A stretch of DNA of 64,000 nt from Paracidovorax oryzae ATCC 19882 (lineage in GTDB: Bacteria; Pseudomonadota; Gammaproteobacteria; Burkholderiales; Burkholderiaceae_C), in the NCBI RefSeq assembly GCF_000687165.1, contig NZ_JMKU01000002.1, positions 310,001 through 374,000 of the forward strand, read 5' to 3'. Positions 16,061 through 23,955 of this stretch are shown in pieces; the first letter of the stretch is position 1; each line of letters opens with the position of its first letter. The notes beneath the pieces were generated by a model. The model was not told the DNA's origin. It worked only from the letters and a program-made list of their open reading frames with translations, and did not search any database. A program made the position numbers and the translations under genes.

Positions 16061-16537
16061 ATGGTGACAAACACATCCGGCCCCTGGGGCGTTAGGCTCG
16101 GCACGCTCGCCCTGTGGGTGCTCGCAGGCGCCAGCGTGGTTTTCTGGGGACTCCGGCTGGCCGTCCGTCCGGCCCCCATCGCCGCCCCCGTGGCGGCACC
16201 CGCACCGGCAGCGCCGGATGCCCAGGCGCTCGCGCGGCTGCTGGGCGCAGGCCCGGCCGCGCCCAGCGCGCCGGCTGCACGCGAGCCCAGCCGCTTCGCC
16301 CTGCAGGGGGTGCTCGCCGGCACGGCCAGCGGCGGTGGCGCGGCACTCATCGCCATAGACAACCAGCCCGCGCGTCCGTTCCGTCTCGGTGCCACCGTGG
16401 CCGAAGGCCTGGTGGTGCAATCCCTGGGCCGCAGGCAGGTGCGCCTCGGTCCGTCCCGGGGCGGCGAGGCCACGGTCACCCTCGAAGTGCCTGAAAAAGG
16501 AGGCGAGGCAACGGGTGTAACAACCGTCGCGCCCTAG
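16061..16537 (+). CDS. gspC: Short GspC-like type II secretion protein
   Basis: GspC joins the inner-membrane platform to the GspD secretin. The 158-residue product has one membrane helix near the N-terminus (about 10-30, LGTLALWVLAGASVVFWGL), an Ala/Pro linker, and a homology-region domain with FALQGVLAGT and AARPFRLGA-like strands (about 80-140). Family members of about 270-300 residues also carry a C-terminal PDZ or coiled-coil domain, which is missing here. The start at 16061 was chosen because the upstream extension overlaps gspG. It is divergent from the rest of the gsp genes. Confidence 0.78.
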   Translation: MVTNTSGPWGVRLGTLALWVLAGASVVFWGLRLAVRPAPIAAPVAAPAPAAPDAQALARLLGAGPAAPSAPAAREPSRFALQGVLAGTASGGGAALIAIDNQPARPFRLGATVAEGLVVQSLGRRQVRLGPSRGGEATVTLEVPEKGGEATGVTTVAP

Positions 16538-16562
16538 GCTGCCACCGCCTTTTTTCGCAGGT

Positions 16563-17147
16563 TCACACGGGATCCGCGCCGCCGATCTCGCAGCATTTCC
16601 AGGCGCCGTAGCCAGGTGCCTCCAATGGCCATTCGTCGGCACGCGGCGCACGGAACGGCTGCTCCAGCAGCCAATGCACGCAGCGCGCGACGCCGGCATG
16701 CGTGATCCACACAATGTCGGCAGCGCCCGTATCGCGTGCTTCCCGCAGGGCGGCCCGCACGCGCGCCAGCATCTGTTCCAGGCTTTCACCATCCCCTGGC
16801 GCGTGCCCTGCGAAGTCGGCCATCCATGCATCGATGGCCGCGCGGCCGACGGCGTCCCAGGACCGCCCCTCCCAGACCCCGAAGTCCATTTCCACCAGTC
16901 GCGCGTCCGGCTGCGGGGAGAGGTCGGAGCGCAGGGCCTGCAGCGAACGGGCCAGCTCCGCGCAGCGCGCGAGCGGCGAATGCCAGATGGGCAGCGCGGT
17001 GGCGGGCAGGGCGGATGCCAGGCGGCTGGCGGCGTCGGCGGTGGCCTGCGCGTCCGCCGCCACATCCAGCGAGCCATAGCAGATGCCTCCGTCCACGCAC
17101 GGCGCGGCGTGCCGCACCAGCCAGAGCCGCATGGACCGGGGGCTCAT
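16563..17147 (-). CDS. cobC: Alpha-ribazole phosphatase-like histidine phosphatase (CobC)
   Basis: This 194-residue member of the phosphoglycerate-mutase-like histidine phosphatases has the phosphorylated histidine in LWLVRHAAP near the N-terminus, a MDFGVWEGRSWD block and the second histidine in IVWITHAGVARC. In cobalamin assembly CobC removes phosphate from alpha-ribazole 5'-phosphate, or from the cobalamin phosphate made by CobS. The ATG at 17147 overlaps the cobS stop by four bases, which supports this role over a general phosphatase; a second in-frame ATG is at 17132. Confidence 0.85.
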   Translation of the reverse strand: MSPRSMRLWLVRHAAPCVDGGICYGSLDVAADAQATADAASRLASALPATALPIWHSPLARCAELARSLQALRSDLSPQPDARLVEMDFGVWEGRSWDAVGRAAIDAWMADFAGHAPGDGESLEQMLARVRAALREARDTGAADIVWITHAGVARCVHWLLEQPFRAPRADEWPLEAPGYGAWKCCEIGGADPV

Positions 17148-17956
17148 GCGGCCGGCATGCCGGCCGCCGCGGCGCATCCCAGGTAGAACGCGATCTCGGC
17201 CACCTGCTGCACGGCCCCCAGGCAGTCGCCCGTGAAGCCCTGCAGGCGCCGGGCGAACCATGCACGCAGCACCCAGGCCGCCACGCCGCTGGCGCCCAGC
17301 GCCGCCAGGGCAGGGGCCGGGCCCAGCAGCCAGGCCGCCAGCACCAGCGCAGGTGCGGCCCAGCAGCCGGCCGCCAGCAGCGCGCCCAGCGTGATCCGGT
17401 CCGCCAGCGGCTTGCTCTTGGAGGTGGCCTCATTGCCCACGTGCGGCAGTGTGCGCACCAGCAGCAGCGGCCAGAAACGGGACACCACATGCGCGCCTGC
17501 CAGGGCCGCCAATGCCACGGCCAGTCCGCGGTGCCCCAGCATCGCCAGCAGCGCCAGCTTGCTGGCCAGGGCCAGGCACAGGGCCATGGCCCCGAATGCG
17601 CCGATGCGCGAATCCTTCATGATGTCCAGGGCCCGCCCGCGGTCCGCGCTGCCGCCCAGGCCGTCCGCCACGTCCGCCAGCCCATCCTCGTGGAAGCCCC
17701 CGGTGAGCACGACGGTGGCCGCCGTGCTGAGTGCGGCACAGGCCAGGGCGGCATAGGGCTGCGGGCCGAACAGCAGATGCAGCGTGCCGTACACCAGGGC
17801 CGCCACGGCCGCCACGACCCAGCCCACGCCCGGGAAATGCGCGGCACTCGCCTGCAGCATGGCCGGGCTGAAACCCACCCAGTCGGCGCACCGCCCGGTC
17901 ACGGGGATGCGCGTGAAGAACTGCACGGCCAGCAGGAAGTGGCGGAATGCCTGCAT
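17144..17956 (-). CDS. cobS: Adenosylcobinamide-GDP ribazoletransferase (CobS)
   Basis: CobS joins adenosylcobinamide-GDP to alpha-ribazole (or its phosphate) in the last step of cobalamin assembly, in the inner membrane. The 270-residue protein has several membrane helices and the family blocks FFTRIPV near the N-terminus, GGFHEDGLADVADGLGG (about 86-102) with the acidic metal-binding residues, and DSRIGAFG (about 113-120). The start at 17956 is preceded on its own strand by a run of 12 C, leaving no normal ribosome site. It lies between ilvA and cobC in one direction; other cob genes are not in the window. Confidence 0.92.
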   Translation of the reverse strand: MQAFRHFLLAVQFFTRIPVTGRCADWVGFSPAMLQASAAHFPGVGWVVAAVAALVYGTLHLLFGPQPYAALACAALSTAATVVLTGGFHEDGLADVADGLGGSADRGRALDIMKDSRIGAFGAMALCLALASKLALLAMLGHRGLAVALAALAGAHVVSRFWPLLLVRTLPHVGNEATSKSKPLADRITLGALLAAGCWAAPALVLAAWLLGPAPALAALGASGVAAWVLRAWFARRLQGFTGDCLGAVQQVAEIAFYLGCAAAAGMPAA

Positions 17957-17959
17957 GGC

Positions 17960-17971
17960 GGGGGGGGGGGG
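17960..17971. repeat. 12-G homopolymer directly upstream of cobS
   Basis: Twelve consecutive G on the plus strand (12 C on the coding strand) begin three bases upstream of the cobS start codon, between ilvA and cobS. It is the longest homopolymer seen in the window and lies exactly where the Shine-Dalgarno region should be. Confidence 0.9.
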
Positions 17972-17991
17972 CGCCTGTCGTGGGTGGAACG

Positions 17992-19608
17992 TCAGCCCCG
18001 GCCCGCGGACGCCTGCAGGAACAGCCGGTACGCGGGGTTCTGCGTTTCTTCCACGTAGGGGTAGCCCAGCGTCTGCAGGAAGGCGTCGAAGGCCTGCGCG
18101 TCGCCCGCCGGCACCTGCATGCCCACGAGGATGCGGCCGTAGTCGGCGCCCTGGTTGCGGTAGTGGAAGAGGCTGATGTTCCAGCTGGGCTGCATCATGC
18201 TCAGGAACTTGAAGAGCGCGCCCGGGCGCTCCGGGAAGATGATGCGCAGCAACCGCTCGTCCTGGGCGAGCCCGGAGCGGCCGCCCACGAGGTGCCGCAG
18301 GTGTTCCTTGGCCAGTTCGTCGTGCGTGAGGTCCAGTGCCTCGAACCCGTGGCGCTGGAAATTGCGCGCGATCTTCTCCGACTCGCCCTTGCCATGCGTG
18401 GTCAGCCCGACGAAGACGTGGGCCTGCGCCGCATCGCTGATGCGGTAGTTGAACTCCGTCACGTTGCGCGGGCCGCCGGGCAGCTGGCCGACCACCTCGC
18501 AGAAACGACGGAAGCTCCCGCGCTCCTCCGGGATCGTCACCGCGAGCAGCGCCTCGCGTTCTTCGCCCACTTCGGCACGCTCCGCGACGAAGCGCAAGCG
18601 GTCGAAATTCATGTTGGCGCCGCACAGGATGGCTGCGTATGTTTCTCCACGGGTCTTGCGCTCTGCAACGTACTGCTTGATGGCCGCCACCGCCAGCGCC
18701 CCGGCGGGCTCCACGATGCTGCGCGTGTCCACGAAGATGTCCTTGATCGCCGCGCAGACGGCGTCGGTATCCACCGTGATGAATTCGTCCACCAGCCCGC
18801 TCGCGACGCGGAAGGTCTCCTCGCCCACCAGCTTCACGGCCGTGCCGTCCGAGAACAGCCCCACGTCGGGAAGCGCCACCCGGTTGCCGGCAGCGACCGA
18901 GCGCACCATGGCGTCGGAATCGTTCATCTGCACCCCGACGACACGGATGTCCGGCCGCACGGCCTTGATGTAGTTGGCCACTCCGCTCACCAGGCCGCCG
19001 CCGCCGATCGCCACGAACACCGCGTCCAGCCGATTGCTGCCCAGGCTCTGCAGCTGGCGCAGGATTTCCATGGCGATGGTGCCCTGGCCGGCGATCACGT
19101 CCGGATCGTCGAAAGGATGCACGAAGGTCAGGCCTTGCTCCTGCTGCAGGCGCGCGGCGTGCTCGTAGGCGTCGGAGTAGCTGTCCCCGTGCAGCACGAC
19201 CTCGCCGCCCAGCGTCTTCACGGCATCCACCTTGAGTTGCGGCGTGGTCGTGGGCATCACCACCACCGCACGCGTGCCCAGGCGCCTGGCGCTCATGGCC
19301 ACGCCCTGCGCATGGTTTCCGGCCGAGGCGCAGATCACGCCCCGCTGCAACTGCTCCGCGGACAGGTGCGCCATCTTGTTGTAGGCCCCACGCAGCTTGA
19401 AGCTGAACACGGGCTGCTGGTCCTCGCGCTTGAGCAGCACCGTGTTGTGCAGCCGGCGGCCCAGCGCGCGCGCGGGCTCCAGTGCCGACTCGACGGCCAC
19501 GTCGTACACGCGCGCCGTCAGGATCTTCTTGAGGTAGTCGGCGGGCGTCAGGGCGGGGGAGGGAGACTTTGTCATGGATGCGTGGACTGCAGCAGGGGCC
19601 GACATCAT
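17992..19608 (-). CDS. ilvA: Biosynthetic threonine deaminase (IlvA)
   Basis: IlvA converts L-threonine to 2-oxobutanoate and ammonia, the first step to isoleucine. The product (538 residues from the ATGATG at 19608/19605; 527 from ATG 19575) has the PLP lysine in FSFKLRGAYNKM, the glycine-rich cofactor loop AIGGGGLVSG and two C-terminal ACT-like domains (about the last 170 residues) that bind isoleucine and valine in the biosynthetic enzyme. AAAGG stands a few bases before ATGATG, so 19605/19608 is preferred. Upstream lies a structured leader with a strong terminator, suggesting attenuation or a short RNA. It reads toward cobS and cobC. Confidence 0.95.
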   Translation of the reverse strand: MMSAPAAVHASMTKSPSPALTPADYLKKILTARVYDVAVESALEPARALGRRLHNTVLLKREDQQPVFSFKLRGAYNKMAHLSAEQLQRGVICASAGNHAQGVAMSARRLGTRAVVVMPTTTPQLKVDAVKTLGGEVVLHGDSYSDAYEHAARLQQEQGLTFVHPFDDPDVIAGQGTIAMEILRQLQSLGSNRLDAVFVAIGGGGLVSGVANYIKAVRPDIRVVGVQMNDSDAMVRSVAAGNRVALPDVGLFSDGTAVKLVGEETFRVASGLVDEFITVDTDAVCAAIKDIFVDTRSIVEPAGALAVAAIKQYVAERKTRGETYAAILCGANMNFDRLRFVAERAEVGEEREALLAVTIPEERGSFRRFCEVVGQLPGGPRNVTEFNYRISDAAQAHVFVGLTTHGKGESEKIARNFQRHGFEALDLTHDELAKEHLRHLVGGRSGLAQDERLLRIIFPERPGALFKFLSMMQPSWNISLFHYRNQGADYGRILVGMQVPAGDAQAFDAFLQTLGYPYVEETQNPAYRLFLQASAGRG

Positions 19609-19648
19609 AGGCCTTTGCTCTCCGCCGGCCGCCACGGCCCGGCGGGGC

Positions 19649-19684
19649 AAAAAAAACGGCCCCGGATCGTGAGATCCGGGGCCG
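19649..19684 (-). terminator. Strong intrinsic terminator in the ilvA leader
   Basis: CGGCCCCGGATC (19657-19668), loop GTGA and GATCCGGGGCCG (19673-19684) form a perfect 12-base-pair stem. The eight A at 19649-19656 read as U8 on the leftward transcript, so the structure terminates leftward RNA about 40 bases before the ilvA start. No gene ends here on that strand. Confidence 0.88.
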
Positions 19685-19770
19685 AATCCATCCTTTGAGG
19701 AGATGGAGGAGACAATAGGCGCGTCGGGTAGGTCTTTCAGACCCGCCAACCCTTTCGGGCAACGCATGGG
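19685..19770 (-). promoter_or_regulatory. Structured leader upstream of ilvA, candidate attenuator or small RNA
   Basis: Reading leftward toward ilvA, two hairpins precede the terminator: one pairing the CGGGT and ACCCG arms around a GGTCTGAAAGACC core (about 19722-19744), and one pairing TCCATC with GATGGA (19687-19707). A possible -10 box TACACT lies near 19778. No run of Ile or Val codons typical of leader-peptide attenuation was found. Confidence 0.4.
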
Positions 19771-19864
19771 GCGAGTGTAGCGCAATCGATGCTGCGATGC
19801 AGCAAAATTGCGGCGGCGCAGCCACAAAAGTTGCCAGGCTGCCAATTTGATGGGAAAAAACAAC

Positions 19865-20314
19865 ATGGAATGCACAGTCACCTGGACCGGCGCCTCGGGC
19901 ACGCGCTCGGGCATGGGGTTCATCGCGGAAACCGGCAGCGGCCACATCCTGGCCATGGACGGTGCCCCCGATGCTGCCAACCCCGCCAACGGCGGTCAGA
20001 ATTTCGCGCCCCGGCCGATGGAGACCGTCCTTGCCGGCACCGGCGGCTGCACGGCCTATGACGTGGTGCTCATCCTCCGGCGGGGCCGCCACGATGTGCG
20101 CGGTTGCAGCGTGAAGCTCAGCTCGGAGCGCGCGGACACGGATCCGAAGGTGTTCACCCGCATCCACATGCAATTCACCGTCACCGGCAAGGCCTTGCCG
20201 CCCGCCGCGGTCGAGCGTGCCATCGCCATGAGCCACGAGAAATACTGCTCCGCGAGCATCATGCTCGGCAAGACGGCAGAGATCACCACCGGCTTCGACA
20301 TCGTGGAGGCCTGA
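19865..20314 (+). CDS. OsmC-family protein (YhfA-like)
   Basis: The 149-residue protein has the OsmC/Ohr fold. The two redox cysteines are seen in GTGGCTAYDVV (about residue 60) and HEKYCSASIML (about 125). Members reduce organic hydroperoxides, but the YhfA/YeaE-like subgroup to which the sequence looks closest has no settled role. The start at 19865 places the first beta strand ECTVTWTG at the N-terminus, as usual; upstream ATGs at 19808 and 19850 add residues without similarity. It faces away from ilvA and converges on coq7 with 16 bases between stops. Confidence 0.85.
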   Translation: MECTVTWTGASGTRSGMGFIAETGSGHILAMDGAPDAANPANGGQNFAPRPMETVLAGTGGCTAYDVVLILRRGRHDVRGCSVKLSSERADTDPKVFTRIHMQFTVTGKALPPAAVERAIAMSHEKYCSASIMLGKTAEITTGFDIVEA

Positions 20315-20330
20315 GTCCGGAGCCCGTCCC

Positions 20331-20948
20331 CTATATATGGTGTGCCGTGGCCGTCATCACCCGGGCCGCGGCGGCCATGAGCACCCGCGCCGGCGCGGGC
20401 AGGTCCGTCGCGCCGGCGGCGCGTGCGTCGTCCGCATGGCGTTGCTCGTCGGCCTGCATGCGCGCGATCACCGCCAGGGAGGGGGCGTCCTGCGCCGGCA
20501 TGCGGTCCAGGTGCCCCTGCAGATGGCGCGCCACCTGGTTTTCCGTCTCCACGACGAACCCCAGGCTCGCGGCATCGCTGACCTGGGCTGCCGTCCAGCC
20601 GATCGCGAATGCGCCCGCGAACCACAGCGGATTCAACATGCTGGGCCGGCTGCCCAGCGCGTCGAGGCGTTCGGCCGTCCAGGCCAGGTGATCGGTTTCC
20701 TCGCGGGCAGCCTCCAGCAGCCGGGCACGCAGCGCCGGGTCGCGCGTGACAGCGGCCTGTCCCATGTAGAGCGCCTGCGCGCATACTTCGCCCACGTGGT
20801 TCACCCGCATGAGCGCCCCGGCCTCGCGCCGCTGGGTGGGCGACAGGTCGCCTTCCGGCAGGCCCCTGGCTGGCGACGGCTGCGCGGCGCGGGGTCGTGC
20901 AAAGAGCGTGCGCAAGGCGTTGTCCGCGGCTATCAGGAGCTTGTCCAT
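20331..20948 (-). CDS. coq7: 3-demethoxyubiquinol 3-hydroxylase (Coq7)
   Basis: Coq7 is the di-iron hydroxylase that adds the last hydroxyl in ubiquinone synthesis, associated with the inner membrane. The 205-residue product carries ferritin-like iron-binding motifs: [32 protein letters not shown] and ADEQRHADD, together supplying the expected Glu and His ligands. Its length suits the bacterial form. It stands alone, leftward, and its 294-base upstream region is shared with the divergent first porin gene. Confidence 0.95.
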   Translation of the reverse strand: MDKLLIAADNALRTLFARPRAAQPSPARGLPEGDLSPTQRREAGALMRVNHVGEVCAQALYMGQAAVTRDPALRARLLEAAREETDHLAWTAERLDALGSRPSMLNPLWFAGAFAIGWTAAQVSDAASLGFVVETENQVARHLQGHLDRMPAQDAPSLAVIARMQADEQRHADDARAAGATDLPAPARVLMAAAARVMTATAHHI

Positions 20949-21105
20949 GGCGATGAATGTCGATGGCAGAAGGGTTGGGATGCTGCAAAAAGAGTAGCGG
21001 AAGGCCCCGGTTCCATCGCGTCCTATCTCAATTCCAGGGAACCTTTTTGTGTGTTGCGATGCTGCAACGAAATGGGGCTTTCGGGGCGATTGTGCGGGAA
21101 TTCCT

Positions 21106-21134
21106 TTGCGAAACGGAACGGCCTCTGTTGCAAT
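21106..21134 (+). promoter_or_regulatory. Candidate sigma-70 promoter of porin 1
   Basis: TTGCGA (21106-21111), a 17-base spacer and TGCAAT (21129-21134) give a plausible promoter, with about 100 bases of leader before the porin start. Each box matches four of six consensus bases. The rest of the 20949-21242 gap holds a GTTGC/GCAAC hairpin near 21053-21068 and no gene. Confidence 0.4.
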
Positions 21135-21242
21135 AAGGGCAACTTCCCCACCAGGAGGTTGGCCCGGGGTTGGCGGACTGCGCCTGTAGTGCGTACCAGC
21201 CCCCCGAACCGGCGCCCTCGTTTAACCTTGGAGTAACTCGCA

Positions 21243-22316
21243 ATGAAAAAATCCCTGATTGCCCTGGCCGTGCTGGCTGCTTCCGGCGCTGCAATGGCTC
21301 AATCTTCCGTCACGATGTTCGGTATCGTCGATACGGGTGTTGCCTACATCAACAACGCCAACTCTGCTGGTCAGAACGTGTACGGCCTGACCACCAGCGG
21401 CAACGCCACGAGCCGTCTGGGCTTCCGTGGTACGGAAGACCTGGGCGGTGGCCTGAAGGCTGGCTTCTGGCTCGAAGGCGAGATCTTCGGCGACAACGGC
21501 AACGCCAACGGCTTCAACTTCCAACGCCGCTCCACGCTGAGCCTGGCTGGCAACTTCGGTGAAGTGCGCCTGGGCCGCGAACTGACCCCTTCGTACAACA
21601 AGGCCAGCAGCTATGACCTGTTCGGCCAGACCGGCATCGGCCAGTTCCAAGGCTGGAACGAGTGGCTCGGCCTGAACGGCGCTACCAGCGTGACCGCTGA
21701 CACGAACAACATCCGTTCGAGCAACATGGTCAGCTACTACACCCCCAACTTCGGTGGCTTCACCGGCGGCGTGGGCTATGGCTTCGACGAGCAAACCGTG
21801 GGCAAGGCTGGCCGTTACTTCGGTGGCTACGCTGCATACGACAACGGCCCCCTGAGCGTGACCGTGTCCTATGACCAACGCAACACCGGCTTCACGCTGG
21901 CTGGCGTTTCCGCTACCGGCAAGCACAACATCCTGACCGTGGGCGCTTCCTACGACCTGAACGTTGCCAAGCTGATCGCCATCGCTCAACAATCGAAGTA
22001 CGAAGCTGACGGCTTCTCCGGCGACGCCAAGTTCAACAACTACGCCCTGGGTGCTTCCATGCCCGTCGGCGCTGGCGAATTCAAGCTGCAATACGCCCTG
22101 TACGACCAGAAGGCCATCGACTCCAAGGCACACCAGCTGTCCCTGGGCTATGTTCACAACCTGTCCAAGCGCACCGCTCTGTACGGCACCGTGGCTTACC
22201 TGAAGAACAAGGACAACTCCAACCTCGGCCTGGCCACCAAGGGCCTGACCGTTGCCGGCCCTGGCATCGGCAACAACCAGACCGGCGTGCAAGTCGGTAT
22301 CCGTCACGCTTTCTGA
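21243..22316 (+). CDS. Gram-negative porin, Omp32-like
   Basis: This 357-residue trimeric beta-barrel porin for small, mainly anionic solutes resembles Acidovorax Omp32. A signal peptide ends at AMAQ (residue 20), followed by SSVTMFGIVDTGVAY, the first strand typical of beta-proteobacterial porins, a GFRGTEDLGGGLKAGFWLEGE block (split here only by family convention) and the terminal RHAF, whose final Phe is the BAM insertion signal. Codon use is strongly biased and GC is lower than in neighbours, as expected for a very abundant protein. GGAG precedes the start by nine bases and a strong terminator follows. Confidence 0.95.
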   Translation: MKKSLIALAVLAASGAAMAQSSVTMFGIVDTGVAYINNANSAGQNVYGLTTSGNATSRLGFRGTEDLGGGLKAGFWLEGEIFGDNGNANGFNFQRRSTLSLAGNFGEVRLGRELTPSYNKASSYDLFGQTGIGQFQGWNEWLGLNGATSVTADTNNIRSSNMVSYYTPNFGGFTGGVGYGFDEQTVGKAGRYFGGYAAYDNGPLSVTVSYDQRNTGFTLAGVSATGKHNILTVGASYDLNVAKLIAIAQQSKYEADGFSGDAKFNNYALGASMPVGAGEFKLQYALYDQKAIDSKAHQLSLGYVHNLSKRTALYGTVAYLKNKDNSNLGLATKGLTVAGPGIGNNQTGVQVGIRHAF

Positions 22317-22354
22317 TGGATGGCTGGCTCAGCCAGCTTGACTCAGCAAGTCAA

Positions 22355-22386
22355 AAACCGCTGCCCTCGGGCAGCGGTTTTTTTTT
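22355..22386 (+). terminator. Intrinsic terminator of porin 1
   Basis: CCGCTGCC, loop CTCG and GGCAGCGG (22358-22377) are followed by nine T. It lies about 40 bases after the porin stop and isolates it from the second porin. Confidence 0.95.
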
Positions 22387-22443
22387 GTCACTTCGGTAAC
22401 AGCAACTAAGGGAAAACGACTGTGGGTATGCCGCTAACGCATG

Positions 22444-22472
22444 TTCCGATGCAAGTCATTGATTTCTAGAAT
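22444..22472 (+). promoter_or_regulatory. Candidate sigma-70 promoter of porin 2
   Basis: TTCCGA (22444-22449), a 17-base spacer and TAGAAT (22467-22472, five of six consensus bases) lie 38 bases before the second porin start. The -35 box is weak. Confidence 0.45.
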
Positions 22473-22509
22473 AAAAGTTCCTTCACCCTCCCGCAGAAAG
22501 AGACAACAC

Positions 22510-23634
22510 ATGCGTATTTCGTCTGTGAAAAAAACGGTGGCATTGACCACCCTGGCAGTAGCGGCTCCCTTCACGTTCGCGCAGCAGGCCGGCACGAGCA
22601 GCGTCCAGTTGTACGGCATCGTGGACATGGCATATCGCCACACCAACAACGAGGGACCCGCCGGCAGCCCGGGCGGTTCGCTGGACCAGATGGTCGGCGG
22701 GGGCATGTCCCAGAGCCGTTGGGGCATCAACGTGACCGAAGACATGGGCGGGGGACTGAAGGCCCTGGTCAACCTGGAAAACCGCTTCGGCGCCGACACC
22801 GGCACGCCGGCCACGCCGTACTTCCAGCAATCCTGGGTGGGCCTGCAAGGCGGCTTTGGCCGCGTGACGCTGGGCCGCCAATACAACATCCTTTTCGATC
22901 TGGTGACCAGCACGTATGCGTCCTACCCGTACTCGCCGTACATGGACGTCTACAAGCCCGAGATCGGTTTCGCGCTGGGTGCGCGTGCCGACAACATGAT
23001 CAAGTACATGGCCGAGGTCGGCCCGTGGCGTGGCGGACTACAGTATTCATTCGACGAAAAGAGCGCCACGGGCGGCAAGACGGCCGGCGGCTACATCCGC
23101 TATGCATCGGGCGGCCTGGCAGCCGGCCTGGGCTACCAGAACTACGAATTCGCTTCCGGCAAGAAGATCGATGCCTGGACGCTGGGGGGTTCCTACCGCA
23201 TGGGCAACTGGTACTTCAACGGCGGCTATGGCCAGAACAAGGTGGACGACGGCCTCACGGCCGTGGACCGTGCCGTGCTCGCGGCGATGTGGCAGGGCGG
23301 CATCAATGGCGGCTTCGGCGGCCCGGCCTTCCTGGCGGCCAACAAGCGGACGATCTACAAGATCGGCGCGGGCTACCAGATCACGCCGCAGATCAACCTG
23401 GGCGCGCATTACTTCCGTGCAGAGCAGAAGGGCAACACCGATCTCGCCAAGGCCAAGGCCGATTTCTTCACCATGGCCCTCGATTACGCATTCTCCAAGC
23501 GGACGGATGCCTACATCGAGGTGGACCACACCAAGCTCAAGGGCGATCAGGTCAGCCTGAACAACGCCGCCGGCCAGCCCAACGGTGCCAAGTCGCGCAC
23601 CGGCTACACCATCGGCCTGCGGCATCGCTTCTGA
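22510..23634 (+). CDS. Gram-negative porin, second tandem copy type
   Basis: The 374-residue porin belongs to the same family as the gene before it but is clearly diverged. The signal peptide ends near FTFAQ (about residue 24), the first strand is SSVQLYGIVDMAYRH, and the protein ends GLRHRF with the barrel C-terminal Phe. Start 22510 is preceded by an AAAGAGA ribosome site; an upstream in-frame ATG at 22441 would place 23 residues before the signal peptide and is unlikely. Its codon use is nearer the genome average than that of porin 1, suggesting lower or conditional expression. Confidence 0.93.
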   Translation: MRISSVKKTVALTTLAVAAPFTFAQQAGTSSVQLYGIVDMAYRHTNNEGPAGSPGGSLDQMVGGGMSQSRWGINVTEDMGGGLKALVNLENRFGADTGTPATPYFQQSWVGLQGGFGRVTLGRQYNILFDLVTSTYASYPYSPYMDVYKPEIGFALGARADNMIKYMAEVGPWRGGLQYSFDEKSATGGKTAGGYIRYASGGLAAGLGYQNYEFASGKKIDAWTLGGSYRMGNWYFNGGYGQNKVDDGLTAVDRAVLAAMWQGGINGGFGGPAFLAANKRTIYKIGAGYQITPQINLGAHYFRAEQKGNTDLAKAKADFFTMALDYAFSKRTDAYIEVDHTKLKGDQVSLNNAAGQPNGAKSRTGYTIGLRHRF

Positions 23635-23955
23635 TCCGCCGGTGGGGCGGCGGGCTGGCGGTGCGATGCTGCCGGCACGCCGGCCGCTTGGTGCGAAATC
23701 CTGCTGCGCGTTAGTGGAGCAGGCCTGCATGCCCTCCTGCCCCTCATGGGCCGGAGGGCATGCGTCCATCTGGCCCGCCCGTTGCCGTTGGCAGCCCCCC
23801 ATGTCCGCCGCTCACCGGCAAGGCGCATGCCCGATGTCCATGAAGCCGGCCTTGCCGGGACCGGGCCGGCGCCGACAATCATCCGCGATGGCGCGGGTAT
23901 TGCATGCAGTGGCCGCATGCCCTGCTAGCATGCCTGCTTCTCTGCCGCTCCTACG
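23635..23955. other. Intergenic region without a gene
   Basis: No credible reading frame is seen in these 321 bases. They contain a 10-base-pair inverted repeat, CATGCCCTCC (23728-23737) with GGAGGGCATG (23753-23762), which may end the porin transcript although no T run follows. The last 70 bases should carry the promoter of the transport operon downstream; no convincing boxes were recognised. Confidence 0.6.

Noticed and set aside
17957..20236. Upstream extension of the cobS frame through ilvA and beyond
   Set aside because: The frame is open by base composition only; cobS similarity starts at the ATG at 17956 and ilvA occupies another frame.
23728..23762. Inverted repeat after the second porin as an intrinsic terminator
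   Set aside because: The stem is good but the loop is long and no T run follows on either strand; kept only as a note in the intergenic entry.
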